64,000 nucleotides of DNA, taken from assembly GCF_964204645.1 (NCBI RefSeq), contig NC_134026.1, positions 15,768,650 to 15,832,649 on the forward strand. Reading direction: 5' to 3'. The notes below the pieces were generated by a model, which was not told the origin of the DNA, made no database searches, and worked only from the letters and a program-made list of their open reading frames with translations. The position numbers and the translations under genes are program-made. The stretch's first letter is position 1. Each line of letters begins with the position of its first letter. This DNA comes from Tubulanus polymorphus. Taxonomy: Eukaryota > Nemertea > Palaeonemertea > Tubulaniformes > Tubulanidae. Shown here piece after piece: positions 11,136-22,300 of the stretch.

Positions 11136-11411
11136 AAAACATAGTGCAGTTTGAGTAGATAATGTGATACAGGCATTACTGGTTATTTCTACAGAGAAAA
11201 TCGCTCACTCGCACTGTCAAGAAATAAAATCTGGGCTAGTGGTGAATCCGCATTAGAGACAATAATCTACCGATTCTTTCCCAGCAGTATAAACCAGTAG
11301 CGCAGTTCCTTATCAACTACTTTTGAATGTATCAGTGCACGAGCACCTGCGAGGATAGTGATGGGGATAACGATTCATTGCTGAATAAAACAGATAGAAA
11401 CGATTCACTGG
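11136..11411. other. Unassigned interval between HINE copy A and the hAT fragment
   Basis: No ORF or repeat supported. It ends in 'attcactggcatgta', which abuts the hAT-like sequence. Confidence 0.4.
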
Positions 11412-12764
11412 CATGTAATTCATTGTGTCACTGCTGACAAAAATTCACAGCAAATCACTGCCAATGATAAGTCAAATTCACTGCCAATGTGCTACCTAGT
11501 AAAGACATGATACCAAAAGACTACGGATAGAGCCAAAAACATCAAACACCTGCTGAAGAACCAAAAAGCACCAACTAGGTATATCAATACTTCATATTAA
11601 TAATTAATATGAATTAATATTTTAATTCATTTATTAAATATGAACTGCTTCTCATCATAAGACTTAAAAAGCCTATTAAAATCTAAAGGCCCATCTACAC
11701 TACAAACTAATGCCTTATTATCTGTCTACACTATTGACAAAATACCGCATTAACGATACCGCCTTATCTAACGACGGTATCGCCACCCATGTTACGATAA
11801 ACCGCCTTATAATAATGCGGCATTAAGCGTAGTTTAGAGGCGATGCCGCATTAGAATAAGTCAGTAATTGTATATATCTTGTTTCAAGCCAAAGGTCGGG
11901 AGGTCGGGTGAGTAGAAAAACAAATTCAAGTCGGTGCAAGATGTCGCCCCGGTGTTTTACTAAATAAAGTAAATTTTGATTTGAATTTACCAACATCCGG
12001 TTGGCCGTCCGGAATCTTCGTTTTGCTTTCTATTTTTATCAATAAAAGCTTTGTAACGACTATGTGCAGAGCCAAAACTTGATATGAGTTCAGTATTAAT
12101 TTCAACATTCCTTACACCATCAACACTTTTCACATAATCACAAATGAATTGCAAAGCACGGTATGACAGTTCAGATAAGTTATCTTCCTCAATTTGGCGG
12201 TTAACAGAAAAGCCTAGTTCAACAGCAGCTTGGCCATGACATAAGTTATAAGATAACATAAGTAAGTTATTCACTACCGGCTACAAATTACTAAAGTCAC
12301 CAGAACCCATCTCATAATACAGACAATCAAGTCTGTCCTTTTTCCAATCAAAATCCATTATATTGTGGTACTTTCATATCTACAAATTTTTCAAATTCAT
12401 TTCTCAAATCATTGCAATCTTTATCGGAAACAATTCTACAGTGATTTAGTGATGCAAGCATTATTTTGAATTTTGATTTACAAATGTCTGGATGGGTAGC
12501 TAGGTATACAGGGTCTAAACACTTCATATTTTGCACTACAGATCTCACTCGCATTCTTAAGTCCATTGCCATTCTTTCTGAAATCTTCTTCAAAGCAAGT
12601 AATTCTTTCAGTTTTTTCTCTGCAATGTGCCCTACATCTATAACAGTATGGATACGTTAATTGTTAGAGCTCTCAACATCAATTGCCAAAAGCATTGACA
12701 GATTATCAGAGTCTTTCATTAGATCACCTTAAATAAACCCTTTTCATTAAACTTCTTAATATAA
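11412..12764 (-). mobile_element. hAT-like transposon fragment, copy 1 (3' half)
   Basis: The first ~250 bp (ATTCATTGTGTCACTGCTGA... to 11690) match the left end of the hAT copy at 28465, except that the leading CAGGG is missing. The insert 11690-11900, rich in 'CCGC(A/C)TTA' words, is probably another small element. The coding part (11987-12660, minus) is the C-terminal half of the transposase. The right end is cut by a HINE at 12765, so the 5' half of the element is not here. Confidence 0.7.
11987..12660 (-). pseudogene. hAT-like transposase, C-terminal region (broken)
   Basis: Transposase of a group of animal hAT-like elements. Reading the minus strand: VGHIAEKKLKELL, then RMRVRSVVQNMKCLDP, CKSKFKIML, and finally LCHGQAAVELGFSVN followed by LSYRALQFICDYV. 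The last part is the region near the C-terminus that carries the conserved (S/C)HGQ-A-VE-GFS-N signature of this group. It is broken by a frameshift near 12350 (the frame 12593-12348 ends inside GFDWKK) and an in-frame stop near 12280, before frame 12274-11987. Two other breaks precede 12593. Nothing suggests it is functional. The N-terminal zinc finger and central catalytic part are missing here but partly present in the copy at 28465. Confidence 0.75.
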
Positions 12765-13550
12765 CTAGGGGTCCAGGGACACCATGCCCACTTGGGAAGT
12801 GGTTTCAAATGCTCAACAATCTAACAATTCAATATTCATTGCCCCCTGGTGATCATATACAAAAACCAATGACCTTGAAACTCATCACAATCATAGAACA
12901 TGTCAGCAGCTATGATTTTGTAATTGATTGTGATCACAAAATATGCCTCGTTGCCAATTTAATATGGAAATACTAAGTTATTCTACAATCCAATGCCCCC
13001 TGGTGACCATATTAAATAAATTGCCCATGGGCAGTGTGGTTTACCTTGAAAGCTAGAGCTAAAAACAAACTTTTCACCTTTGGGCTTTTTTACATGGAAA
13101 CAATATCGCAAAAAAATCATCTACGTTGTGCACGGGAAATTTGTCAGCGTAGATTTCAAGAATTATTCTAAAATTTTAACTTCGTCCAGAGCGTCATCTC
13201 TGTGTTAAAATTGAAACAGTACATTGAATATGTGCGCGCTTTTACGTCATCAGCTTTAATACAGTCACTATTAGAATGAATGGCAGCTTATTGGAACACT
13301 GCCAGTTTCTTGGAAACTTAAACTAGGCCACATGTCAAGGCATGTTTTCACACGATGCACACTAGAATTCAAACGTAGGTAGCTCATAGTCGGTCGGCCG
13401 TTTTTATCAAAAATAAAATTTATTTCAATGAATCCCAGAAAAAAGTTTTCACTCGGTACCTCTGAAGTCGGGTTGGTCGGGTTACGACAAACAGACGATT
13501 ATTTTGGGATGGCCTAAAATTCATATGATGTCACATATCAGAGGGTGGCT

Positions 13551-14179
13551 TACCGTATTTTCCAGCCAATAAGCCGACTCGGCCAATAAGCCGAGGGCAG
13601 TTTTTTAGCCTAAAATACATGGATTTCATAAAGCTTGGCCCAATAAGCCGAGGCCCTTCATCAGAGATTTTAATTCACTGATTTGTCAATTAGTTCGTCT
13701 TAATTGACGATTTAAGAGGCTGACAGTAGCGCCCGCCGATGTGTAAGAGTGCTGTGTATACTATCATCGCCGAGTGACTGTGCTATATATAGACTCACTC
13801 AGCTGATTACTATACACACAGCCATACACGCAGTACGCGGCTCACTGCTGATTTGCATATATACTAATGTATGAACTGACACGTGGTAGTACGATGAACT
13901 CGCGCGTTATATAAATGTATACCATTGCCGCTGTGCGGTGATGGAACAATCAAAGTAAAAATAAAATCGTTCAAAATAGATTACAATTGGTAGTAAATAA
14001 TGACCTCAAATAAATATCGACCACTTTTCTTGATTTTGACGATCATTGAGAGCATTAGAGTGGCATAGATCAGGAAGTGATTTTTTATGTCAGATCGTAT
14101 CCGCCCAATAAGCCGATCACGATATTTTGGGTAAAAATCTGAGGCTAGAAAATCGGCTTATTGGCCGGAAAATACGGTA
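13551..14179. mobile_element. TIR element with CCGTATTTTCC ends (IS630/Tc1/pogo-like MITE)
   Basis: Left end TACCGTATTTTCCAGCCAAT and right end complement TACCGTATTTTCCGGCCAAT, both continuing AAGCCGA. 'CCAATAAGCCGA' is repeated subterminally on both sides. Flanking TA at each end is compatible with a TA target. It is 629 bp with no ORF. The superfamily is inferred from the TA target and resemblance to widespread 'ACCGTATTTT' MITEs. Confidence 0.6.
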
Positions 14180-14664
14180 ATATTGGGTCTTGGAAACCTC
14201 TTCCAATGTTGGCCACGGAAGCTAAAATACCGGTACAGAAGAAATCGGCTATTAGATCGTTTTAAATCCTGGAATTTACCACTGCAATATTCAGACCTCG
14301 ACAGACCTTATAGTTTGCTGCTTAGTATTTTCAGGTCACAAGAAATAACAATTTGATTACAAATTCTATCGAACAGGAAACACAGTGCTCATCTTCTGCT
14401 ACGATTATTCAGCCTATTTTCAAGTCAAACGTTCACGCGTTACAGCATCACCGGTAGTGTACTGAACGAGCTTGTGTGTGTGTGGTGTAGCACTCCGCGT
14501 GCATGTGGAGGCCTAGTGTAAGTGAATATCGCTTACACCTCAATGTCAATCAAAACAATCACCGGGTATTAAAATGAAACAATACCTATGGCAGATGAGT
14601 GAAATAATTACATCCTCACCAGCAATGAGCATTTGAAATCGGCACGTATACGGCACCTAGTACA

Positions 14665-15007
14665 ATGAAACGTACGCCATTCTATAGCTTTCCCATAATT
14701 ATTTTAGTAGCGCCGGAATTCCCTGTATATCCCAAAAACAGCCTCCCATTCGCTCGTAGAGACGACGCCCCCCAATCGAGGTCATTACAATTTTATACGC
14801 TAGAGCTAAGAATTTTCCCGCCAAAAACAGTTTTTCGTAGAATTTTAACTCAGTTGACCATGTCATCAACGAAGGTTCGCCATGTCTTCAATAGCATCGA
14901 TTATACGTCGTTTAAGCTGAGAACCAATGAAACAAATGCTCACATAAAAAATCGTACCGTGATTTTACATGAATTGGCTCAATGCCAACATCATATCGCT
15001 GACAAAG
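14665..15007 (+). other. Exon-like ORF of unknown function
   Basis: The open frame 14665-15027 ends in repeat sequence, but the part up to 15007 looks exon-like: MSSTKVRHVFNSIDY from ATG 14860, then RTNETNAHIKNRTVILHEL, and a plausible donor AAAG|GTAAAC at 15007/15008, right where HINE sequence restarts. Amino-acid composition is unremarkable and not low-complexity. I do not recognise a family. It may be a first exon of a host gene (no downstream partner seen), a captured exon, or chance. Confidence 0.3.
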
Positions 15008-15723
15008 GTAAACCAAAAACCCAATAACCTTGTAACTCAACACAATCATAGAACATGTCATGAACTACAACTTTGCAATTGATCATGGTAACAAAATATG
15101 CCTAGGTACCAATATAATAAGGAAATACTAAGTTAGTCTACCATTCAACGCCCCCTGGTGACCATATAGAATAACTTATTTCCTTAAAACTCACCACAAT
15201 CATAGACGATGTTATGAGCTACAACTTTGCAATTGATTGTGGTAACAAAATATGTATTGGTACAAATATAATATAGAAATACTAAGATATTGCATTATTC
15301 AACGCCCCCTGGTGGCCATACACAAAAACCAATGAACTTGAAACTCACCACAATCATAGAACACGTTATAAGCTGTCTTTTATACCTGTCTCAGGTATAA
15401 AACATCCCTTTCCAAAGAATACCCATCAGCAATTGCAATGAGAAATGGCAAACCAGTAGGAAGCTACAGAACTCAGAATTCGGGCCAACATTGACACTTT
15501 TGGGCACTTAAAAGGTCCTACGACGACCATCTTGAGTCCGATCGACCCAATTTTTTTCAAATATACACGAAAGATCAAGGTAATTGATCAAGGTGTGTTC
15601 AAAATTTCCCTCAAAAACTTCCAAAAATAACTGGATTCCGTCTACGGACAGACGGACGGACGGGCAAACGGACGAAAAGTGAACTCAATGGCCCGCTGGG
15701 ACTAAAGTCCCAAGTGGGCTAAT

Positions 15724-16199
15724 AAAGAACTGAGATGCCATAAAATGCATGAGAGGTCAATCACTTGAAAATTCAACTAGAAAGCTATTAATAAGAATGC
15801 ATAAAAACGTGGAATCGCAACATAGGATCATGGATACAGGCAAATGAAGCTTTATCAGCATTTATCTATCGGAGTATCATATTATGATACAGCGTTATGA
15901 CCATATATCCAAGGCAGTAGAAATACTACAAGTGTTGTTCGTTTAATGGCAGGATTTTTACTAGCAACGATGCTTACATGGTCTTCCACCATAAAAATCA
16001 TTTCATCTGGGAACCATGGCATTTAAATTCACTCCATTTAATTAGTATTAGGCTCAGTCTACAGCTGGCCTAAAAACTAGCTGGAAACTTCAGTCCGAAA
16101 GAACTTTTACTAACTCCAATTCAAGGTCAATAGTTCAGGGAAAGACTGCTTATAACAAGTCAAAATTCTTCATGCCATTCAGACGAGTATTTAACTTAC
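15724..16199. other. Downstream of the last recognised polyamine oxidase exon
   Basis: Presumed intron. I looked on the minus strand for the missing C-terminal exon (a Tyr-x-Arg-Gly-Ser-Tyr type motif) and did not find it. 16020-16085 matches part of the dispersed repeat at 17165-17215 and 20385-20415. Confidence 0.4.
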
Positions 16200-16329
16200 T
16201 TAGTGACTTTCACAGGGAGTGGAATATCAGATCTTTTGAGGAATTTCCGTAGCGCTTCAACGCAAGCACGTCCCACCTCTTCTTCTGACAATGATTCCAT
16301 GTACATTGCTTCTTTACCAGAAAGCCAAC
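16200..16329 (-). CDS. Polyamine oxidase third exon
   Basis: 130 nt between acceptor tccattttcag and donor GTAAGT. The split glycine codon joins LVG to WLSGKEAMYMESLSEEEV and ALRKFL, matching the conserved segment that precedes the C-terminal FAD-binding region in animal PAOX/SMOX. It ends in phase 2 (AA), so another exon must follow at lower coordinates. Confidence 0.85.
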
Positions 16330-19300
16330 CTGAAAATGGAAAGAACAATTTGGTAAAATTGTGATGATCTTAGAAACTGGAAGCAACCTTTCTATGATGA
16401 ATATCTGCAGTGAAGCCATAACACAAATCACAATTGAACTAGGGGTCTCCGGGTACGCATGCCATGGCCACTTGCAATGTTGTTGGTAAGAACAATACAC
16501 TACGCAGACCCACATTCAGGGATGAAAATAAGGCGTTGAAAAATGCTGTAATATTAGAAGTAAAATTATTAGGCAAACTATTGCTGGCCACTAAAATTTT
16601 CAAATTTATAGGGGTTATTGAGATGTGAGGCCCATTTTCCAGCGATGATCCATGACAAAATAAGACTGGTACCCGGGGATCGTTTGTTGTTTATGTTTTG
16701 AGCCAATGAAAAGCCAAATCTCCAGGACATGTTCATACTTCAATACACTTGTCAATAAATAAACTAGAGTCCAAAGAGAAGCCCCTATCTACAATTATCC
16801 TATGTATCACTCAAAACAAGTGAACGGTGCCTGATAAAACAATGACTTACTTTTTTGAGCCATAGGCTATGCTTTTCATCACGAATTTAAATGAAAATTG
16901 TCCAACCATTTGGAAGCTACAGGTATCGAAATTCATGGCAAAAATGACCTTTCTGGGAACAAGAAAAAGGTCACATGAAGGCTATTTTGTGTTTTTTAAA
17001 ACTGATATTTTTGCATTCAGATTTTTGCAAAAAGCTCATGTTAATGTATGAGCCCTTTTTCAAAATTCAGCTTCCTAGGATTTGGAGAATGAATAATACT
17101 TCAGTGGATGATTTGTATGAATACATGCTCAGTTGCAGTCAAAGGGCAATTCCTCTGTAAACCACGTCTTTTAAATTCACTCCATTCGTATAGTAATAGG
17201 CTCAGCCTACTGCTATGTGCGATAAGTGCTACCGGTATATAAAACTACCATTCGCAGATATAAAGGGAGAAGGGAATTCTGTGAAAATTTCCAGTTACAT
17301 CGTAATGTTTGGTATATTTTCATGAAAATTTCTTCCATTCGGAAAACGCCTGAATTCGGCGGCGCCTATTAGGCTAAACAAAAGTTCTATCTGGTTTCTC
17401 CTAGTTATTTGGATCAGTTGTAGCTAATTAGCTAGAAAATGTACAGTATAAAAGACGTGTATCTATACTAGGCGGAGCTACACCAGGGTATCACAGGGGA
17501 TGCCACCTACATAGCTGCAGCTGCAGCTGCAGAGCTGGCGGTAATGTGGCCGCAAGCCATGAATTTCAGGAAACCAAAGCGTCATGACAAAATGCAAGCA
17601 AACCGCACATTTACTACACGATGCCCATGCGATGACGTGATCACTGCGGACAAGCCGCTTCCACGAAGCGAACGACGATTCATTACATCCTAAACAATAC
17701 TTAAACACCTGTTCGGTGTTTTCTATATGCGAATAAGTATTGCATAAAATTCATAATAAGGCCTAGTACAATCTAGCTTCCAAATTCATATGCGAAATAT
17801 TTTCAAATCAATATTTCTATTCATACATTATAGATTTAGAATACAAGTTTCGGCAAAGGAAAATGTGTTACTAAACGGTCTACCGACAGCACTCCGTAGA
17901 AGGTGCCTGTAGCTCTGATTGGTTGTTAATGAGGAATCTCTCGTCAAAATGTCATAAATGTAGGTCATCAAATGACATCTATGCCATGAAACCGACGATT
18001 GGAAGATCAGTGGGAAAAATCTGCCGTAAAAAAAATTTTTTTTGGCATAAATCTCAAATGAATCGATAACTACGATCTTGGTTCTTTGCATGCGGCTGGG
18101 CGCTCATTACATGAACCGTTTGTCCTCATAAAAATCAACACCATTATTGGCATCAAATTTTGTGTCAAGAAAGAGCGGATGCACTCACTCAAAGGTAACG
18201 GCATCTGTAAACCAAAAACTAATCCTGCATTAAGGTTCGATGAACAAACCTATGGCTGTGTCTCAATTCCCAGGACCTGACATAAAAGGATCTCTTGGCA
18301 CCATATAATCCAACGGTTACAGGGCACAAATTTAATTAGCTAGAAAATAGACCAACCAAAAGGAACGCCCTAACTTATAATAAAGCCTAGTAGTACAATC
18401 AAGCTTCCAAACTCATTCTTAAAATCAAAGTAAGCCTTTCATCCCCAGATTAGAGTAGTTCTGTTCGGATGGCAACGTACATCACAACGAAACAATGGAT
18501 TTAAGCAGTCAAAACATATGTTGCATCTTCCACGTGCCATAGAAATAAGATGATCGGTGTAGGTGGCTCCATCCGTACTGATGGCTGGCTTACTCTGTAA
18601 GTCATTTATGGCAGGTGCCATTTGGCTAAAGCAATCTGGCTATTATGTCAGTACAGGGTACCTTTTTGGACGGGAATACAGAATGGTATGCGAATTTGAA
18701 GCCGTTGTTCATCGAAATCGGTGAAGAAATTTATGTTGCACTTAACATGTCCAAATCAGCAAAAACTGGCTGCATAGCATTTTTGGTCCAGGTGATTTTC
18801 AGCCATAAATTTGTGTTTAAAGACAAATAATTCATGAACTATTCATTGGAAGTCAGCAGGATTAGGTTAGCCATGGAAGATAGGGAGGAATAACGATAGC
18901 GTAGTTAAACACATAAGATTACAATTGGCCAAAATGGCCATCAGTCAGCCATTTGGGATTCTTTTGTAAAATATACATGACAGGTGTGCAACGACATACC
19001 ATGCTCAATATGTGCTGTAAGTTTACACACGCACAAACAGCAGATAATTTGTAGTAGCCGTGTTAACCGAGATGAGTAGTACTATAGGCCTATAAGTTAA
19101 CTATTTATTTGACGCAGAAGCTTTTTCAGCGCTGCTAAGACGTACGCCTAAAACGATTTACAATCTAAAGTTGACGAATGTCCAATTGCAACTCGCAAAC
19201 TAGGCCACAGATCAACATGGAATTGTCAATAATGTAAAATATACTTATTACCTTTCTTTGGAAGTTTATTTTAACGGTTAATTTTCAGTATTCCATGCCA

Positions 19301-22300
19301 ATCCTAATAAGCAGTTTAGACTTGTTTTAGGTCTAAAATGGATTAGACGCTTGTCTTATTGCAAGGGCCAGCAAGATGGGAAGAGGAAAATCGATATACA
19401 TATTGACTTTCAAACCTTCAAAGGAGCAATCAAAATCAAACGGCAACTCTGTTTCAATAATCATATTTATCATCAGATAATAATATACATATATTAAAAG
19501 ATAGGATAGGAGCTAGGCCTAATCATATCAGAAGTTTGTCTTAGAATATTTATAGACCTAGTTGAAACGTGTTTTTCTAAAAAATCGATAATTCCTGCTT
19601 CAATGAGTCATTCTGTGGGTTAAATTTGTCCAAATACACGGCCCAGCTCATAGACTAGTCAATCCCAGGCTAATAATTTACACAATTCAATCGTGTTTTC
19701 ATAAGTAGCACAGACAGCGACTGGAGCTGGCAGGAACAAATACCTCAGATAAATATTTTCCCTTGGTCTTATTGATTTGAGTGCGGAATAGAATTTTTTC
19801 TGAAATTTGCTCAATAAAACAAAATTGAAAAGATTTGCTGTTTTACCTTGTTCAATAAAGAAACATTGATTTCTTGCAGAATAAAATTTGATTGAATTCG
19901 CAGTTTGAGCACATGGCTAATTAGCATATCAAGGTCATCCATCCGATTTGAGAAAAAGCTATTTTTCCCGGAGCACAATTGTCAATGTTATTTTCTGTCG
20001 TGCAAATAAAGATATTCCTCCCAAAAACCAAATCAACTAAAGATTTTCACACAAATCGATATTGAAATACAATTTCAGATCTTAGAATAAAACCCGGAAG
20101 TAAAACGGTAGACGATACCGCGGGTTCACGTGAACACATGCTGATCTCTGCGGCTAAGATAATCATAGAGGAGTCTTTGCTTTCTGATTGGCTTTTTAAA
20201 ACAGATATTTTTGCGATCAGAATTTCGCAAAAAAGCTCATATAAACTTTTACGAGGCCCTCTTTCAAAATTCAACTTCATAGGGGTTGGAGAATTGATAA
20301 TGCTCTAATGAATGATTTGTATGAATATATGCTCAGTTGCACAGTCAATGAGCCTTAGCTCTGCAAACCATGTCATATAAATTCGCTCCATTTGTTCAGC
20401 TTACGGCTGGCCTAAAAATGTGTAAAAAGTGCTGAATTTGGCGAACAACAATGGCAGCCAGTCGGCCATCTTGAATCTGAGAGGGCCAGTTTTTGGGCTG
20501 AAGAAGTGTCTGGGGTAGATACATGTATAAACCTGATATCAAGACATTACCTTGAAGTGTCTTCAAAACTTCCCAAAATAACTGGATTCCGTCTACGGAC
20601 GGACAACGGATGAAAAGTTAATGCAATAGCCCCCTGGGACTAAAGTCCCACGAGGGCTGAAAAAAGAGTTTTATAATTTGACAATTCCTGAAGATGATAT
20701 TTTATTAAGCACACTCATATGAATAACACTCACCAACTAGAACATTGTCGTGGACAACTTCAAATGAATAGATTTTTCTATACCATGTGTGCTTCATATC
20801 GCCATCGGGAACTTGTGAGCGATCCCAAAGCAGCTGAATCATTCGCAAATCAGAGTCTATAATAGGTGATTTGAATTCTAATATAATTTTGTCCACAACG
20901 CCAAATTCCAATCTTTGAATGGCTAAGATTTTATTGGGTGGAAGTGAAGGAGCAAATAATCTCTGTGAGTTATCTTTGAGGCAACCTAGGGATATAGATA
21001 CTATCACATGGTCTGCATAAAACTTTTCACCATTCATACATTCTGCACATACTTGTTCTTTTTCCCAGAAAATTGTTCGAACCGGATGATTAAGTAAAAC
21101 GTTTTCAGATGGAATAGATTCTTTGAGAACATCTATAACTCTCTCAAATCCTGGAGGAATTGTATAATGAATACCTGGCAGCTCCTCATAACTTCCAATT
21201 TCAGCTAATGACAAATCTTGAAGATCATGACATCCACTTATACATGTTTCCAAGGATTTTCTCTGTTCATAAAGTAATTCTCTATGCTTTTTCTCAGTAC
21301 CTTTATATCGTTTAAATAGTGGTAGCATATGAGAGTCAAGGAATTCACCTACAGATTCATTTTCATGAGGCGCCGGCTCACCATTGTTAAAGAAGTCCTC
21401 ACACTTTTGCATAAGTTTACCATATTCCCAATCTATTTCCTTAACTATAGTTTGATTGATAATTTCTCCATCTTCAGTTAATGGCAATATTCGATTTCGG
21501 AGATTACATCGCTGACGTAGTTGTAAGAGATCATGTTCATCTGCTATACGATATATAGGATTATTCTCAACGCCATGAATCCAGTTCGCACCCAATTCCA
21601 CTTTTTCAATTGCCAAATCTAAAAAAGAAGAAATTTCATTTCTTAAATTATTTGTGAAAGAATATCAAGGTTGCCAGGACAAGGTCAAAATCATTTCATC
21701 CCTCAAGATCTAAAAGCATATGGCAGATTTCATTTTAATGTGTGCCACCCTGTGAGATAAAAATCTTCAATCTCTTTAATGCATTAAATTTATTGGTGTA
21801 TGCTAAAGATCTATTAATCCTCTTTTGATTAAAACATGTTTCATGATAAGTTATGGCTGTTTTCACACAGAATTATTTATTTCAGTTAGACAGTAGTAGA
21901 GTCCAATTATCTGGCGTATGATCTTTGACAGGGCTTCTGTCCGAAAATGAACCTCACACAATAAGATTTTTCACTGCATATGGAAAGAATTATCATATAC
22001 TACGTGAAAATAATAATCATTTTTGACACTCCATTGCCTGAAAACAGCAGCAGATGACTAAAGTAACGAACCTCAGGTGACGGATTATCAACCAAAATAA
22101 GTTGAAACTAGAAAGAAACTTTTTAATAGAACGACGACGGAGAATAGAAATAAAAACTCAAACTCAGGGTGAAGATGAGTTAGGTTGGTTGGTATGGCTT
22201 ACATACTGTCGTGTTTTTCAAACATGTTTGCAAACAGGGGCGGATTTAGACCGTGTCGACCGTGTGGCCCAACACGGTCGGAATTTTAAAGTGCCTTTTT

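Larger units (their letters stand above)
13012..15007. other. 2 kb insert within the HINE element, carrying a MITE and an exon-like ORF
   Basis: Near the edges a weak inverted match TGGTTTACCTT is seen (13036 plus; complement at 15006), which could be transposon ends. The content is not otherwise repetitive in this window. It may be a separate transposon or host DNA captured by the element. Confidence 0.4.
12765..15723 (+). mobile_element. Pearl/HINE-type element split in two (12765-13012 and 15008-15723) by a 2 kb insert
   Basis: The left piece has the 5' end (CTAGGGGTCCAGGGACACC) and two core monomers (CTCF-like words at 12838 and 12991). The right piece restarts inside a monomer at the base expected for continuation, has two more words (15146, 15300), the body, the ACGG tract and the terminal hairpin CCCGCTGGGACT/AGTCCCAAGTGGG. 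The same orientation and complementary content argue for one element interrupted once. The whole is inserted in the hAT-like fragment, so the HINE is younger than the hAT. Confidence 0.65.

Noticed and set aside
11690-11900. MITE with CCGCATTA words within the hAT fragment
   Set aside because: I could not define both ends or a duplication; mentioned only within the hAT entry.
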